A DNA stretch of 64,000 bases from Anodontia alba (taxonomy: Eukaryota; Mollusca; Bivalvia; Lucinida; Lucinidae): positions 38,656,713 through 38,720,712 of the forward strand of contig OZ024837.1 in the NCBI GenBank assembly GCA_964016985.1. Reading direction: 5' to 3'. A model generated the notes under the pieces. That model was not told the origin of the DNA. It saw only the letters and a program-made list of their open reading frames with translations, and did no database searches. Made by a program: the position numbers and the translations under genes. This document shows, piece after piece, positions 10,781 through 35,827 of the stretch (the first letter of the stretch is position 1; each line of letters opens with the position of its first letter).

Positions 10781-11699
10781 ATAGGCAATAAATTATGAGA
10801 AAATGAAGACTTTTGTTTAGTAGCATAAAACTAGCCTTATAAGCATCTACCCTTTTAACAAAACCACAGCTTGAAAATAAGGTCAAAGCAACCAAAACTT
10901 AATTATCTCTTTGCACTGTCCCAATGTTGTATTCAGGTAGGTTTAAAATAATTCACTATTCAGTCCCGGAGAAAGGCTTGGTTTTTTTTTTTAAATCCAA
11001 GAAGCAAAATTACCCCACCAGATTTCATCGTTTTACGTTGCAAACTCAATACTGTTTTATTAAATGTGACACTATAGAAAATGTATCAGCTAGAAATGAA
11101 GCCTTTTTGTTACGGGGCAAAAAAGGGCCTTACTGACACCCACCTCTTTAAAGGGGTAATATTAAAAAACAAAAACAAAAAACATTGAAACGGTAATGAC
11201 AAATGATTTTTAATCATGTACGGTCCAGCCGAACAAAATACATACATTTTAATTAAAAGTAAAACGAAAAGCTGAAACTGTCTTTCCGAAAATTGATGAA
11301 AGGAGAGAACCTGTGCAGCTTATTAAGTTTCAAGACTATCACATGGATCTTTTATCGACTAAACGTGTAAGGCAACGTGATTTTCATACCGTATGAGTAC
11401 CAAATATCCGGGCGAAAAGACCTGAAAAGATAGTGACGGTCTATATATACATGTACGTACCAAGCGGGCAAATGACGTTTATGCAACGTCGCATGAACAT
11501 CGATGCAACCTGTGCGAATTATTTGAATTTTGCGTGCCCGTTAGGTATTTTTTCGGCTGTTTGTGGTAGACAATAACAACCCTAATTGCCAGGACACACC
11601 AATATATCTGGCACTCAAAACTGACCTAGATACATAAAGCACATTGAGTTTGTTATCAATGTAGCATGCTGTGACTGTGTGGACCACTTTACAATCCAA

Positions 11700-12420
11700 C
11701 TGACATATCAGATACCTCAAAACATATGTATACGAGCTCATATTCACGAAATGAATCTTTAATATTGTACATTTTTTTCGGATTAATGACACTTTTACAG
11801 TAGCCACGTAACCTCAGCAAAACCAATGTTACATCTTCTTAACGTTCTAGTAAGAAGCAAGCACGCGCAAATATAATGTAAACGAGTGCTTATTATCGAC
11901 ATTTTACTGTAACACTGTAACAGTTTGATCAGACTAACGACATATAAGTATTGGTAACTTTAGAACAGACTATATGCTACATCTACATAACGTCTTAGTA
12001 ACAAGTAAATATATCCAAACCAAGTGCACACAAATGCGTACTCGTAACATGGTAATGTAACATTGGTAAAGTTTGATCTGATAAGCGGCACATACATGTA
12101 AATAGTTTGCATGTCCCGCAGATCTAACTCCCATGTAACACCATCGAATTTTTTAAGTAAGATATACCTCAAAATATAGTATATACGAGGTCATATTAAC
12201 GATATAAAGTTGTAATATTTTTACCTAACTAATGACACCTTAATAGTAGCCACGTTACATATAAGTGAAGTCATGTAACATCTTCGTAACGTCCAAGTAA
12301 CAATTAAACACACAAACAGGGTGTTAGCAAGTGCATTTTCATGAAATGTTACTGTAACGTCCACGCGGTATGTTATCAGTGTATACTCTGCATCCTGACG
12401 TTTCTAGACACATCAAAGGT
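11700..12420. repeat. Diverged tandem duplication, unit about 450 bp
   Basis: The block starting GATACCTCAAAACATATG at about 11710 recurs as GATATACCTCAAAATATAG near 12161. In both it is followed by ATACGAG.TCATATT, a TAATGACAC segment and AGTAGCCACGT. Inside each unit, motifs such as GTAACATCTTC.TAACGT also recur, so there is a finer repeat structure. Confidence 0.6.
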
Positions 12421-12490
12421 AGTTCAACTGAGCTGTTCAAATATTAGAATAAGTATGGTACGGTGTTAAGGTGTTCACACATATCGGGTA

Positions 12491-12880
12491 CACGCCTATT
12501 CAAATATATAGAAAATTTCTCCACCAAAAAAACTGTGTATTGTTTTTCATATGTCTGCTTAAAACATAGATTGTGGCACTCGTTTGAACCGCCTTGACGA
12601 GGCGGCTCTAACGAGTACCCACAATCCATGTTTTGAGCAGAAATAAGACAAAATCTGATATTTTTCATATTTCTGCCCAAAACATAGATTATGGGTACTC
12701 GTTAGAACTGCCTCGGCGAAGTGGTTCTAACAAATACCCATGATCTATGAAAAGCTACATAAAATCTATGTTTATGATCAGAAATAAGAAAAATAATGTA
12801 TACCCTTGCAAACCCCAGTTTTACTATATAAAATTGGGGTTTAAAGGGGTCAAAATTATATAGGCATGTTTTCGTGATGA
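12491..12880. mobile_element. Family-1 hairpin MITE, rearranged with two hairpin cores
   Basis: In this orientation it begins ACACGCCTATTCAAATATAT and ends TATAGGCATGTTTTCGTGATG. Two palindromic cores follow each other (about 12559-12640 and 12674-12755), with a partial repetition of the TCTGATATTTTTCATATTTCTGC flank. It is therefore longer than the roughly 280-bp norm. Confidence 0.75.
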
Positions 12881-12939
12881 TGTAAATAAGGTTCACAAGG
12901 GCTCCAATTATGGTAAACGTTGGGAGAGACGCACCAGGG

Positions 12940-13165
12940 CCCGAGGTTATTAGAACTTTTTTCATGCTCAGCTTAGCATGAAACTTCTTCACCTAATAAA
13001 TATGTAATGGAATTTTCATATTTATTAGCAGAGAATTTTTTATGCTAAACTGTGTTTAGCAAAAGTAAATTTGCAATTGATAGTAATGTGAGAGTGATTA
13101 ACAGGACAAATTCATGCGCAGCTCAGTTTAGCATTAAACAAATTTTATAAACTCGGGGACTCGTC
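12940..13165. repeat. Inverted-repeat element (CCCGAGGTTAT...TATAAACTCGGGG)
   Basis: The ends CCCGAGGTTATTAGAAC and TTTTATAAACTCGGGG are complementary. Internal copies of TTAGCATGAAAC and TTTAGCATTAAAC are also arranged as inverted repeats. A related element with ends GCCGAGGCTATAAAAC and GTTTTATAACCTCGGGG is at 24445-24685. Confidence 0.65.
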
Positions 13166-13419
13166 CTAAGGGCATTTGTTACACATGAAAGGACGTCCAA
13201 ACTGCTTTGCTTCCCTCATGTAAAAGGGTCTACACTAAACTAAAAATATATGAACAGATTCTTTTCTCTAAGAGTTACGTAAATAAATAACGTAAATTAG
13301 TACACAGAAAGGAAGGCAATGATCAGGAATAGATACGACTACCTAACGCCTACCGTCCAAGACACCAAAGGCAATGAAGGTCACATTTAAAGCAATGGCA
13401 CCACAGTCAAAAAAACAAA

Positions 13420-13469
<50 letters not shown>

Positions 13470-13479
13470 AAAGTCTAAG

Positions 13480-13800
13480 AGAAAAGTCCAGGAAGTGCCA
13501 CAATCACAAACCGCAGCCAGACACTAGGAGGAAGAGGAAACAAACAAAACCAAACAAGCGCAAATCGAAAGAAACGTTAAAAAAAAATAAAAAAATAAAA
13601 TAAATAAATAAAATAAAAAAAAAAATAGAAAATAAAAAAAATGATAAAAAAAACACTAAGATTAGCTCTCTCTTCCGTAAGCGAGGTAATCGCAATGCTA
13701 AAAGGACTGATAAACACAAGAAAAAAATAACACAAGGTAAGACCTAAAACAAATCGCCTCTTACAATAAACCACAAAGCAACAAAGAGAAACACTACAGG
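13480..13800. repeat. Interspersed repeat R9 (GTCCAGGAAGTGCCACAATCAC family)
   Basis: Shares GTGCCACAATCACAAACCGC, a CTAAGATTAGCTCTCTCTTC block, GCGAGGTAATCGCAATGCTA and AAATCGCCTC with copies at 29487-29770 and 31440-31800. Here it is interrupted by A-rich simple sequence at about 13580-13645. The reverse-strand frames inside it are low-complexity and not genes. Confidence 0.7.
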
Positions 13801-13997
13801 CAGAAAGCCAAACGGATAGTTTCGCCCCTAAAAAATTGGGTCAAACGGCCATCCAGCATTTTCATGCAAAGACATGCAATGGCAGAAATAGTAAACATCT
13901 ACCGCGTGTATTCAGTTCCCTCACACAGACGTACCAGCAATGATACAAAACAATGGGGTGGTAGTATCAAGAAGACTTGTTTAGATTATATGTGTCT

Positions 13998-14236
13998 ATG
14001 AGCTTAAATGTCAGAAAACGTACTTTGGAACATGTGCGTCCAGCGAAGATTCAGATCAGCCTGCGCGAATGCGCAGGCTGATCTGAATCTTCGCTGGACG
14101 CAGTTTGGATAACCAACAATGCAGTGTCTTTATGCGGACAACATAGACTCTTATGTGACAGCGCTGCGCAGACTGTTTTGAGTCTTTGTTGGGCGCACAT
14201 GTCCGAAGTACGTTTTCTAACTTTGTGGCTCACATG
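13998..14236. mobile_element. MITE, GTCAGAAAACGTAC-ended hairpin family
   Basis: The ends GTCAGAAAACGTAC and GTACGTTTTCTAAC are complementary. Inside, a near-perfect hairpin (GCGAAGATTCAGATCAGCC... and its complement) spans about 14043-14098. Other copies are at 38410-38660, 52440-52640, 56385-56590 and, weaker, 57345-57560. Confidence 0.75.
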
Positions 14237-14445
14237 GTAAAGGATTTGAGTATTGAAATTACCACAACATGTCGGTTTGCATATGCTGATTATTCAACAG
14301 CTCTATTCTAATGGACCCGTAATATTATATACTAATCTGTGCTAATGAGATACCTATGTGAAAGCCTGAATGCAGTTGCAATAGACAGGTGCTTGCTTAA
14401 TACAGGAACGTTTCAACTTCTTTAGCTTTAATGGGTTCTTAAACA

Positions 14446-14739
14446 ACACGAAAACACGCCTATATAATTATGACCCCACTAAAACTCATCTTTAATATAG
14501 TAAAACTGGGGTTTACAAGGGTATACATTATTTTTCTTATTTTGGAAAGTCACTTATGACACGTGTGATGAGCTCTTGATTTTGGTTAAAACATGAATTG
14601 TGGGTACACGCCAAGGCGATTCTGACGGGTACCCTCAATCTATGTTTTGAGCACGGATATGAAACATATCAGAATTGATTTTTTTTCTTTTTTGATTGTT
14701 AAATTTTCAATATACTTGAATAGGCCTGTTATCGTAATG
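14446..14739. mobile_element. Family-1 hairpin MITE (degenerate)
   Basis: Begins ACACGAAAACACGCCTATAT and ends TAGGCCTGTTATCGTAATG. The core is shortened and its left arm damaged (GGGTACACGCCAAGGCGATT), and an unrelated segment (about 14549-14585) interrupts the left half. Confidence 0.75.
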
Positions 14740-14786
14740 AGTAAGTGATGGTTATTAAGATTTCTAAATACACTTGGTAGATTCCC

Positions 14787-14895
14787 AGCTAGCATTCTAC
14801 GTAAATCTACATCGGGCCGTCATCGGGCTGTCAGCTACCCTGACGGGCCGATGACGGCCCTATATAGATTTACGTAGAATGCTGACTGGGTTTTC
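14787..14895. repeat. Palindromic repeat with GGGCCG core, second copy
   Basis: The arms CAGCTAGCATTCTACGTAAA and TTTACGTAGAATGCTGACTG enclose an inner inverted repeat around CGGGCCGTCATCGGG. Related to 6782-6895. Confidence 0.78.
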
Positions 14896-14956
14896 TGCCA
14901 TTCTTTAATGATGGTTTGGAATTTTGTATGACATCCTGGTTTGCTTCTTTGCACCC

Positions 14957-14999
<43 letters not shown>

Positions 15000-15103
15000 A
15001 AAACTGGTCTACTCTAAACGGAATGAGGAGAAGAAAGAGATAAAACAAGTTCAATAGAGTTACCCCCTGAATGTATATCCATTTCCCTAAGGCAGGTGGC
15101 TGC

Positions 15104-15319
15104 TTAACCCATTTTATTCTGAATAGACTCTCCCACATTCTATATTGGAAGAGTTTAATTTCAATTTTAAGTTTGTCAGGCATATATTTCAAGAGAAAAA
15201 GGCTTAATGATCTGTAGACAGTGAAGACTCTGATCAGACAACGCGTTCAGCGGCGTCTGATCTGGGCCTGCACTGTTTGCCAATTAGATTTTATCAGTAT
15301 CCAGAATACAATGGGTTAA
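15104..15319. mobile_element. MITE with TTAACCCATTTTATTCTG ends and GATCAGAC hairpin
   Basis: The terminal inverted repeats TTAACCCATTTTATTCTG and CAGAATACAATGGGTTAA enclose a hairpin (ACAGTGAAGACTCTGATCAGAC... to ...GCACTGT) near 15219-15274. The related element at 43221-43415 shares the TATATTGGAAGAGTT.AATTTCAATTTTA segment. It ends about 50 bp upstream of gene A's signal-peptide exon. Confidence 0.75.
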
Positions 15320-15370
15320 TACAGTGGCCTATTGGACAGGTATGCCTGTATATTTTTGTAATTATTTCAG

Positions 15371-28647
<13,277 letters not shown>

Positions 28648-28661
28648 ATATAATTGCAATT

Positions 28662-28686
28662 AATAAATGCTTGCGTGTACAATAAA
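28662..28686 (+). terminator. Gene A polyadenylation signals
   Basis: Two AATAAA hexamers (28662 and 28681) lie within 40 bases of the stop codon. Confidence 0.75.
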
Positions 28687-28802
28687 GTTCCTTTATCTAT
28701 CCCTTTCACCCATACATTTCTGACAAGGAAACTTCCATTTCTGAACTTGGACATATCTAGTGTTGCAAAAAGGGGTTTCAGTCAAAAATCATGAACAAAA
28801 TG

Positions 28803-28872
28803 GCAAATAGTGTAGACCTTGATGAGACGGCTCAAAATGAGCCGTCTAATTTGTATCTATACTGTTTTCAAG
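28803..28872. repeat. Short hairpin module (GCAAATAGTGTAGACC)
   Basis: GCAAATAGTGTAGACCTTGATGAGACGGCTC pairs with GAGCCGTCTAATTTGTATCTATACTGTTTTC, an imperfect 30-bp stem. Confidence 0.72.
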
Positions 28873-31083
28873 GGTATCTGTACTTGTCTTCAGGGATGGT
28901 AGTGTGAACCGATGATATATGTATCATATTTAGTGTCTTGAACACACGCGCATTTGTATGGTTCATTATTAAGCTGTAAATATTAAAGGATTGAGAACAT
29001 TCGAGGACCATCCGAGCAAATAAATGTAATACTCAATTTTGGCACGTTTTATTGATAATGCATGTATACTCAGCTGCCTTCGAATGCTACCGCTACACGA
29101 CTATTCATTTGATGACGACTTACAACAATGGCGCCACGCGAAACTTCATCAGGCATTTGTGCAGGCTTTGAATTTAAGAAATCAAATATGCCTTTTTTTA
29201 GGCTACAAACAATTGAACACGACACACAATATTTGTTGATATATCATAAAAGGGTTATTGCACTGATATTGGTGAATATTTCCCGCGTCTATATAGCAAA
29301 AGATGCGAGCTAAGCATCCAAACTCGGGGTAATATTCAACTCTATTAATAACCTAACAAGCCGCACTTACCAAATTCTTGCTATTTTAAATCACCAAAGT
29401 ATTTTAAATGGGAGTTTCGGAATGCATTTGACTGCTACTATGGTAATCCAAGTTTAACAAACTAAAAGTAAAACAAAGGTACAGGGAATAACACAATCAC
29501 AAGCCGCAGCCCTTCCCAGACACAAAGAGGAAGATTAAACAGACAAAACTAAACAAGTGCAAATTGAACAAACATACGAAAGACACTAAGATTAGCTCTC
29601 CCTTTTCAAGCGAGGTAATCGCAATGCTAAAAGGACTGTAAAACACAAGAACAACATAACACAAGGCAAGACTTAAAACAAGTCGCCTCGTAGAATAAAC
29701 CACAAGGCAACAAAGAGTAAGACTAACACCGGATCCACAGCCTTGAAACGGTCAGTAGAATAAACCAGAGGGGATGGGGGTGGGAAGGTTAAACACTTTT
29801 ACAGCCGACTAACTTCAAACTGGGTCCCGATGCCATTCTTTATAACAGCTTAAACAGAAAGCAAAATTTGCAGCTAGTGAAGGCGACCAAAATGCTAACA
29901 TCACAACTCAACTACTAAAACAGAAAGCAAAGTGGGCAGCTATTGAAGATGGTGACCACAATGCTAGCATCACAACACATATAAAAAAAAGCAATGTGGG
30001 AACCACAAGGCTGTAAAGAGCTACAGAGAGTAAGAACAACACCATTACCACGGTGACCGCCTTAGAACGGTTAGTAGAATAAACTACCGGGGGTGGGTGT
30101 GGGGGGTTAGAGCACTTTTACAGCCAGTCAACTTCACTCTGGGTCCCGATGCTACCCTTAAAACAGAAATACATAAACATTGAATCGAATAAAGGCTCAC
30201 AATTCAATCAATGCATCAAAGCGAAAGCATGAAAATCAAATTAATCACTATGATAAACAAAGACAAAGACAAGTCAGAGTGTCAAAATACCCACTGGCCC
30301 AACCGGAGGAAGCTTGCAAAACATTTTATGGAAAAGTAAATACGTGAACTGAGGAACTGATACAATCAGATCGACTTCAAGTTCTCAATATCAAACGGAA
30401 ATACAGACAAATGCAATTAAACAGCCACAAAAAGAGAGGGCAAGGAGAACTGGCAACCTTTTTCCACACAGGTAACCACTGTTACCCAAACTTGACTGAA
30501 TATATATTAAACTTATGCAAATTAAAAAAAAAAATACATATTCGTACGTGAAACACTACAGAACATTAAAAAATGTATCACAATGAACATACCGCCTTGG
30601 AATGGTCAGTAATAAATTAGGGGAGGGGGATGGAGGAGGGCCTAATCTATTTTACGGGATCCCAACACTTACCCTCAGCTTGCCATAGTGGGAAAAACAT
30701 ATATTTGTTCGGTCTGCATCGGAGTCGTCGGGTGTCAGCAATTAACAATAGCTGCGATGAAATATAAATGGAATCTAAATAAAAGGTTGCCTTAGAAAGC
30801 AAAGAACATACAAAAGAATGAAACTCAGAGACGGTTTTATTAAAAAAAAGGTAAGAGAAAAGTCCAGGGAGTGCCACAATCACAAACCGCAGCCCTTCCC
30901 AGACACCAGAAACCGACAGATCTCTTCATATGCAGCTATGCAGTTTGCGAGGCCGTTCAACATCACGGATAATGATAAACGACATACAAAAGAAGAAATG
31001 TAACAGAAGAACCGCCTAGAAATGATCAGCAGAAACAACTAGAGGGGTACTTAAAAAAAAAGGAAAGAGAAAAGTCCAGGGAG

Positions 31084-31304
31084 TTAACCATCGTCCTGTT
31101 GAATGAATAAAGATGCCACACCCACTTCTAATTTTCAACCAAATCAGATTTTTGATCCAGATTGTTGATACAAATTCACATACTTAATAAAAACAGTGCA
31201 GATCCTGATCAGTTGGCTTCTTAAGATATGGATTTTAAGAACTGATCTGGATCTACATCGTTGGCAAAATCAGGGATATCCGGATTCAGCAGGACACTGG
31301 TTAA
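31084..31304. mobile_element. MITE with TTAACC..TCGTCCTGTTGAA ends (reverse copy)
   Basis: TTAACCATCGTCCTGTTGAA pairs with TTCAGCAGGACACTGGTTAA. Reverse-oriented relative to 17194-17407, with the same hairpin module (AACAGTGCAGATCCTGATCAG). Confidence 0.78.
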
Positions 31305-32069
31305 ACATCATCATTAATTCAGATCCGAATCAAAATTACAAATATCGGTCCGCGTAGAGTTCAATGGCAATCTGAAACAAACGCAAAACTTCTGTTACAG
31401 ACTGAGGAAGAAGCGGTCAATTAGTCTGAGGAATGTTCAAAAAAAGATAAGAGAAAAGTCCAGGGAGTGCCACAATCACAAACCACAGCCCTTTCCAGAC
31501 ACCAAGAGGAAGAGAAAACCGATAAAACCAAACAAGCACAAATCGAACAAACGTACGAAAAGCACTAAGATTAGTTCTCTCTTCCCCAAGCGAGGTAATC
31601 ACAATGCTAAAAGGACTGAAAAACACAAGAACAAAATAACCCAAAGTTAAGACATAAAACAAATCGCCTCGTAGAATAAACCACAAAGCAACAAAAAGCA
31701 AGACTAACACCGGGACCACAGCCTTAGAACGGTCAGCAGAGTAAACCACCGGAGGGGGGGGGGGGGGCTCGGGGGGGCGGGCGGGGTTTAGAGCCCTTTT
31801 ACAGCTAGCCAACTTTTACAGCAAGCCTCTATTTATATTTTGCTGACAGTTTGAAGGCGGTTCCCTCGATATGTCAGTTCTTGCACTGTGGTGCTGTGTC
31901 TTTCACCGTTTGTTCCTCTTCTCTGCTTAGTACAATGTCTCTGAAAGGTCTTGCTGTGTGAGTTTAGTACCAAACCTCGTTCTCACCTATGATACAGTAC
32001 CAGTAGAATGGCTTCAGTCCATAGTTAGTAACTTCCCATTGATAGAGACAGGAAAATAAAACAAAGACA

Positions 32070-32155
32070 ATATAGGCACGCTAAAATTATGAAGCACTGG
32101 TCACTAGTGACCGGTGCTTTCGGTGCTTCATAATCTTTAACATATTGATATTGTC
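32070..32155. repeat. Palindrome around GGTCACTAGTGACC
   Basis: AAGACAATATAG...TTATGAAGCAC and its complement enclose GGTCACTAGTGACCGGTGC. Imperfect stem of about 35 bp. Confidence 0.75.
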
Positions 32156-32440
32156 TTGGTTGTATGTTAGTGTTTACATCAAAGAGAATTATGACAAAAT
32201 AATAAAGGTAGTCACTAGGAACTGGAGCCAGTACATCAGGACAGACGAGGATGGAGGGTAGGAGCAACAACTAGGTATAGATATCAGCCCAGAATAACAT
32301 ACAAATTGTGTTGTCAATACAATGAGAATTTGGCGCTTTACACCTCTTTCAACATTATTTGGTCATACCGTGACAATTGGATGGTAATAATAAAGGACTA
32401 TGTAATAAAGTACCGCACAGTCATGAGCTGAATTCCTCCT

Positions 32441-32505
32441 CCAGGGTGATTCGAACCTATAACTCCATGATCTTAAGACTGCAGCGTTAACCATTCTGCC
32501 ACCCG
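32441..32505 (-). tRNA. tRNA-Leu(TAA)-like pseudogene or SINE head
   Basis: On the minus strand GGTGGCAGAATGGTTAACGC resembles an A box and D arm, CTTAAGATCA an anticodon loop with TAA as in leucine tRNAs, and GGTTCGAATCACCC an intact B box. The T and acceptor stems do not pair well, so it is not a functional tRNA. It is a pseudogene or the head of a SINE. Confidence 0.5.
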
Positions 32506-33139
32506 AATACTTGAAATATGTTGTCAACATACAATGACACACAGATATGGCTTACTTTCAAATCGGAATTCAGATCAAAATACAAGTCAAGATAAACCAG
32601 GAAACTGCCGGTTGCTAGAGTTGGCTAGGGCATTTTCATATGTTAGAAAACATTCCTGGACGGCAACTATTCCGTGAACTTATTATTTCATAGTACAGGC
32701 ACCAAATCCAATTTAAAGTTTAGCATGAAATCGTTTATTTGCGTAAGTGTCAATGATAAGAGGGTTTAACGGTTAGTTAAAGTAAATAAGTGAACTAAGG
32801 AACTGAAACAACCAGATCAACATCAAGTCCTCAACATCAAAGGGAACGACAGACAAATACAATAGAGCAGCCGAAAAATGAACAGATGGCAAGCAGAGGT
32901 GGCAACTCTTTCCCAGAAAATGGGCAGATCTGTTACCAAAACTTATCTATATATATCTAAAACTTCCATAATTGTTAAAAGAAATACATTAGAAAGTGAA
33001 ACACTACGTAACAATTAGCATTAACAAAAAGTATCACAATGAAAGTAACGCATTCGAAAGAATAATGAGTTTCTGGGGGCTTTAGCTAGCTTTACTGGAT
33101 CCCAACCATGGCCCTCAGCTTCCATAATGGTAAAACATA

Positions 33140-33500
33140 TACAGCCGAACTCCAATGGCTCGAACACCTTTGAGAACTATGGAAAAAAGTTCGAGCCATG
33201 GGTAGTTCGAGCCAATGAAGGTTAATCATGGCGCCAGGTCGGGAAGCAAATATCGCTAATTCTTGGAAATCTATCGATCTTCTACACAATAATTGTATGT
33301 TGTGTACTCTTTAGAATCGCCTCGAAGGGGCGATTCTAATAAGTACACTCAACATACAATTTCATAATGAAATAAGAAAGCTTCCTTAAATATTTATTTT
33401 CTTGATCTATCGGAAGAATTTCGTGGGGACTCAAAACCGAGTTCGAATTAGCTATGGTGAACGAGCCATCGGTGTTCGAGCTATTGAGAGTCGACTGTAT
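33140..33500. mobile_element. Pogo-like MITE (CAGTCGAAC family), full length
   Basis: Begins TACAGCCGAACTCCAATGGC and ends CTATTGAGAGTCGACTGTA; TA-flanked. The central hairpin TTAGAATCGCCTCGAAGGGG... to CGATTCTAA is close in sequence to the family-1 core. Confidence 0.85.
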
Positions 33501-33734
33501 TTGTTAGGTCCGTGTTGGAGTCTTCTAACTCATACATGAATCAATATAAGTCACATATAAAACCTGCAATGAAGCAAAGATGAGGACTCAACAGAAACAT
33601 CGTGTTGAGACACTTCGAGATACATGTGTTGTGAAACAACACCACTGGAATACTAGGGCAAACGGAAACCGCCAAATGAACCCGAGGTGGGCCGAGAAAC
33701 AGATATAAAAAGTTTTGGCTCAGACCATTTAATA

Positions 33735-33738
<4 letters not shown>

Positions 33739-33767
<29 letters not shown>
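33739..33767. repeat. Poly-T tract
   Basis: T homopolymer of about 28 bases. Confidence 0.9.
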
Positions 33768-33768
<1 letters not shown>

Positions 33769-33969
33769 TATATCGGGGCCATCATGGAGTCTGAATCCTG
33801 GGCCACCGGCGTTTCGTAATTAAAGTGATAAGCAAAGTGGTCAACCCTGATTGAATTTGCTATAACAGCCGAAATAATGCATTTTCATCATGAATTGCAT
33901 TCCGACAATAAAGACTGTAATATAGGAAACACAATTTCGAAAAAAAAAATATATAATAAAATAAATATA

Positions 33970-33971
<2 letters not shown>

Positions 33972-34015
<44 letters not shown>

Positions 34016-34022
34016 GCGCGCG
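33972..34022. repeat. Compound (CA)n-(CG)n microsatellite
   Basis: About 28 bp of CA passes directly into about 20 bp of CG, a potential Z-DNA former. Confidence 0.97.
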
Positions 34023-35757
34023 ACCAATTTAATGAATGCATAAAGAAAATCTCGCACTTCAAAAATCTCATTGTGTTTTATTCCACGGGAAATGATTTCA
34101 AACTGAAGCGTTTTCAAACCGCATAAGCGAGAATCTGTTTATTTAATAGACTTTATTGGTGCCTGGACTGTAAATAATCAACTGCAAAACAAAATTTATG
34201 CCTGCGCGTGCGCAGACCTACCTTAGTAACAAATGTACTAAAAATAGGTGTTGCGTAGATAAATCTTGCCAAGTTGAAATTTTGATGACCCTGTTTTAGT
34301 ACGAGGTGTAGTCGGATGTCTCGCAAACCATAATCTTTGAAAGTTTAAAGACGTACTGAAGTGCATTCTCTAGAATTTCTATTGGAAAACTGGGCACTTT
34401 CTTTTTTTGCCCCCGCCTCTTTTTGGCAGGAGTGGGGCATATAGCGTTTCGCCGTGATGTTACGTCCGTACGTGCGCATGTGCGTATGTCACGTTCGTAA
34501 CCAGGTTCAAGTTTACCTGCAAGTTTAGGTGCAAATTTACGTCCGCGTTTCTCTTGCAGCTAATAACTTTTTTATATACTTTTTTATAACTTTTTTTTAT
34601 ACCTTCTGGGCTAGAAAGTTGAAACTTTGTATGACACTTACCTACATCAAGACGTTTTATTGTATGGTACCGTTGCCCCAGGGTCATGCCCTTGGGCGGG
34701 GCTAGGGGCCAAAATATATAACAGGTCAGAATTTTGCAGTTTTATAGTCAGGTACCCCGCAGCGGGGGCATCCGTGTACTGTGGACACATTTCTATTTTT
34801 TTTTTTTTTTTTTTTTTGCCAAGTATATTTACTTTATGAAATAATTATTGATGTTCTATAGAAAGGAAAATGGGCCGGGGCATATCATTTCCTTCAAAAT
34901 TGCATGTCCGCCTAGCAAAGAATCAGAAGCGCAGTTTGATTAGTTTTCAAGGCGTTCTTTGTGGGTTCATGTTGCTAAGGATCAAAAGAACCTTCACGTG
35001 GATAATGAGGGCTCTGATCAGCCGGCGCACGTCAAGAGAGAGAGAGAGAGAGCGACAAAAAAGAAAAGAAAAGACTTTCGATCATGTGCTAATGCATAGA
35101 TTTATATAGAATATTTCTGACCTCTGGTCTCCATTGATACATTCTTCAGTATGCAATGATTCTATTAGCGGACAGCGAAGGCCCTGATCAGACTGCCCGA
35201 AGACACGTTGTCATATGGCGTGGCTCATGTGATATTCAAACCGTACCAATTCTGCCAAAAAAAGGATGAGCTGTAAAATACTTTGAGCTTTATGGAATGT
35301 TCACTTTTCTGAACTTTAATTTGACATCAAGTGTAAATACAAGCTAGTCATCTAATATATTTATTGTGAATACGTGAGGTCAATTTGATTATTTGCTTCA
35401 AAGAGGTCATGGACTCCATATCATATGTCTCTTACACACGATACTATAATGTTAAAAATATGTTCGCGAAAAGCAAGGCAAATGGTATGCAACGCACGAA
35501 AATTTTCGTTACACCTTATGCTGGTAGCGAATAAGGCTGGCGCAATTAATCGGATAATCAATTAATTGATCGATAAATTCCACAAAAATGATTATCATTA
35601 CATATTTGCTTTAATCGATCATTTGATTTCTGTGTCCATTACTTTACCGTATTTACCCTTAGTATTCAAAAACCCCAACTCCTTATCGTACTTTATCAGT
35701 AATTTGAAAAAGTACAATTTACTACCCAATGTCGTGTCTAAAGCTATCTGGGCGAGT

Positions 35758-35827
35758 GGCAAATAGTCTAGACCATGATGAAACGCCACATGTTGCGGCG
35801 TCTCATCTGGGTCTACACTGTTTGCTC
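35758..35827. repeat. Short hairpin module
   Basis: GCAAATAGTCTAGACCATGATGAAACGCC pairs with GGCGTCTCATCTGGGTCTACACTGTTTGC. Confidence 0.75.

Larger units (their letters stand above)
29460..33110. repeat. Cluster of R9-type repeats, several diverged copies
   Basis: Two full R9 copies (29487-29770 and 31440-31800) each end in ...GGTCAG.AGA.TAAACCA followed by a G-rich run and AG..C(A/C)TTTTACAGC. A downstream block (GTGAACTGAGGAACTGATACA..., 30335-30640) recurs at 32775-33110 as GTGAACTAAGGAACTGAAACA. Fragments lie at 30060-30150 and 30850-30920. No open frame of convincing coding character; the minus-strand frames are repeat artefacts. Confidence 0.68.

Noticed and set aside
13504..13774. 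Minus-strand Phe/Leu-rich frames suggestive of a membrane protein
   Set aside because: They come from A-rich low-complexity DNA in the R9 repeat; other R9 copies (29497-29703, 31417-31812) give different, non-conserved frames.
32436..32515. Functional tRNA gene
   Set aside because: Acceptor and T stems do not pair; called a pseudogene or SINE head.
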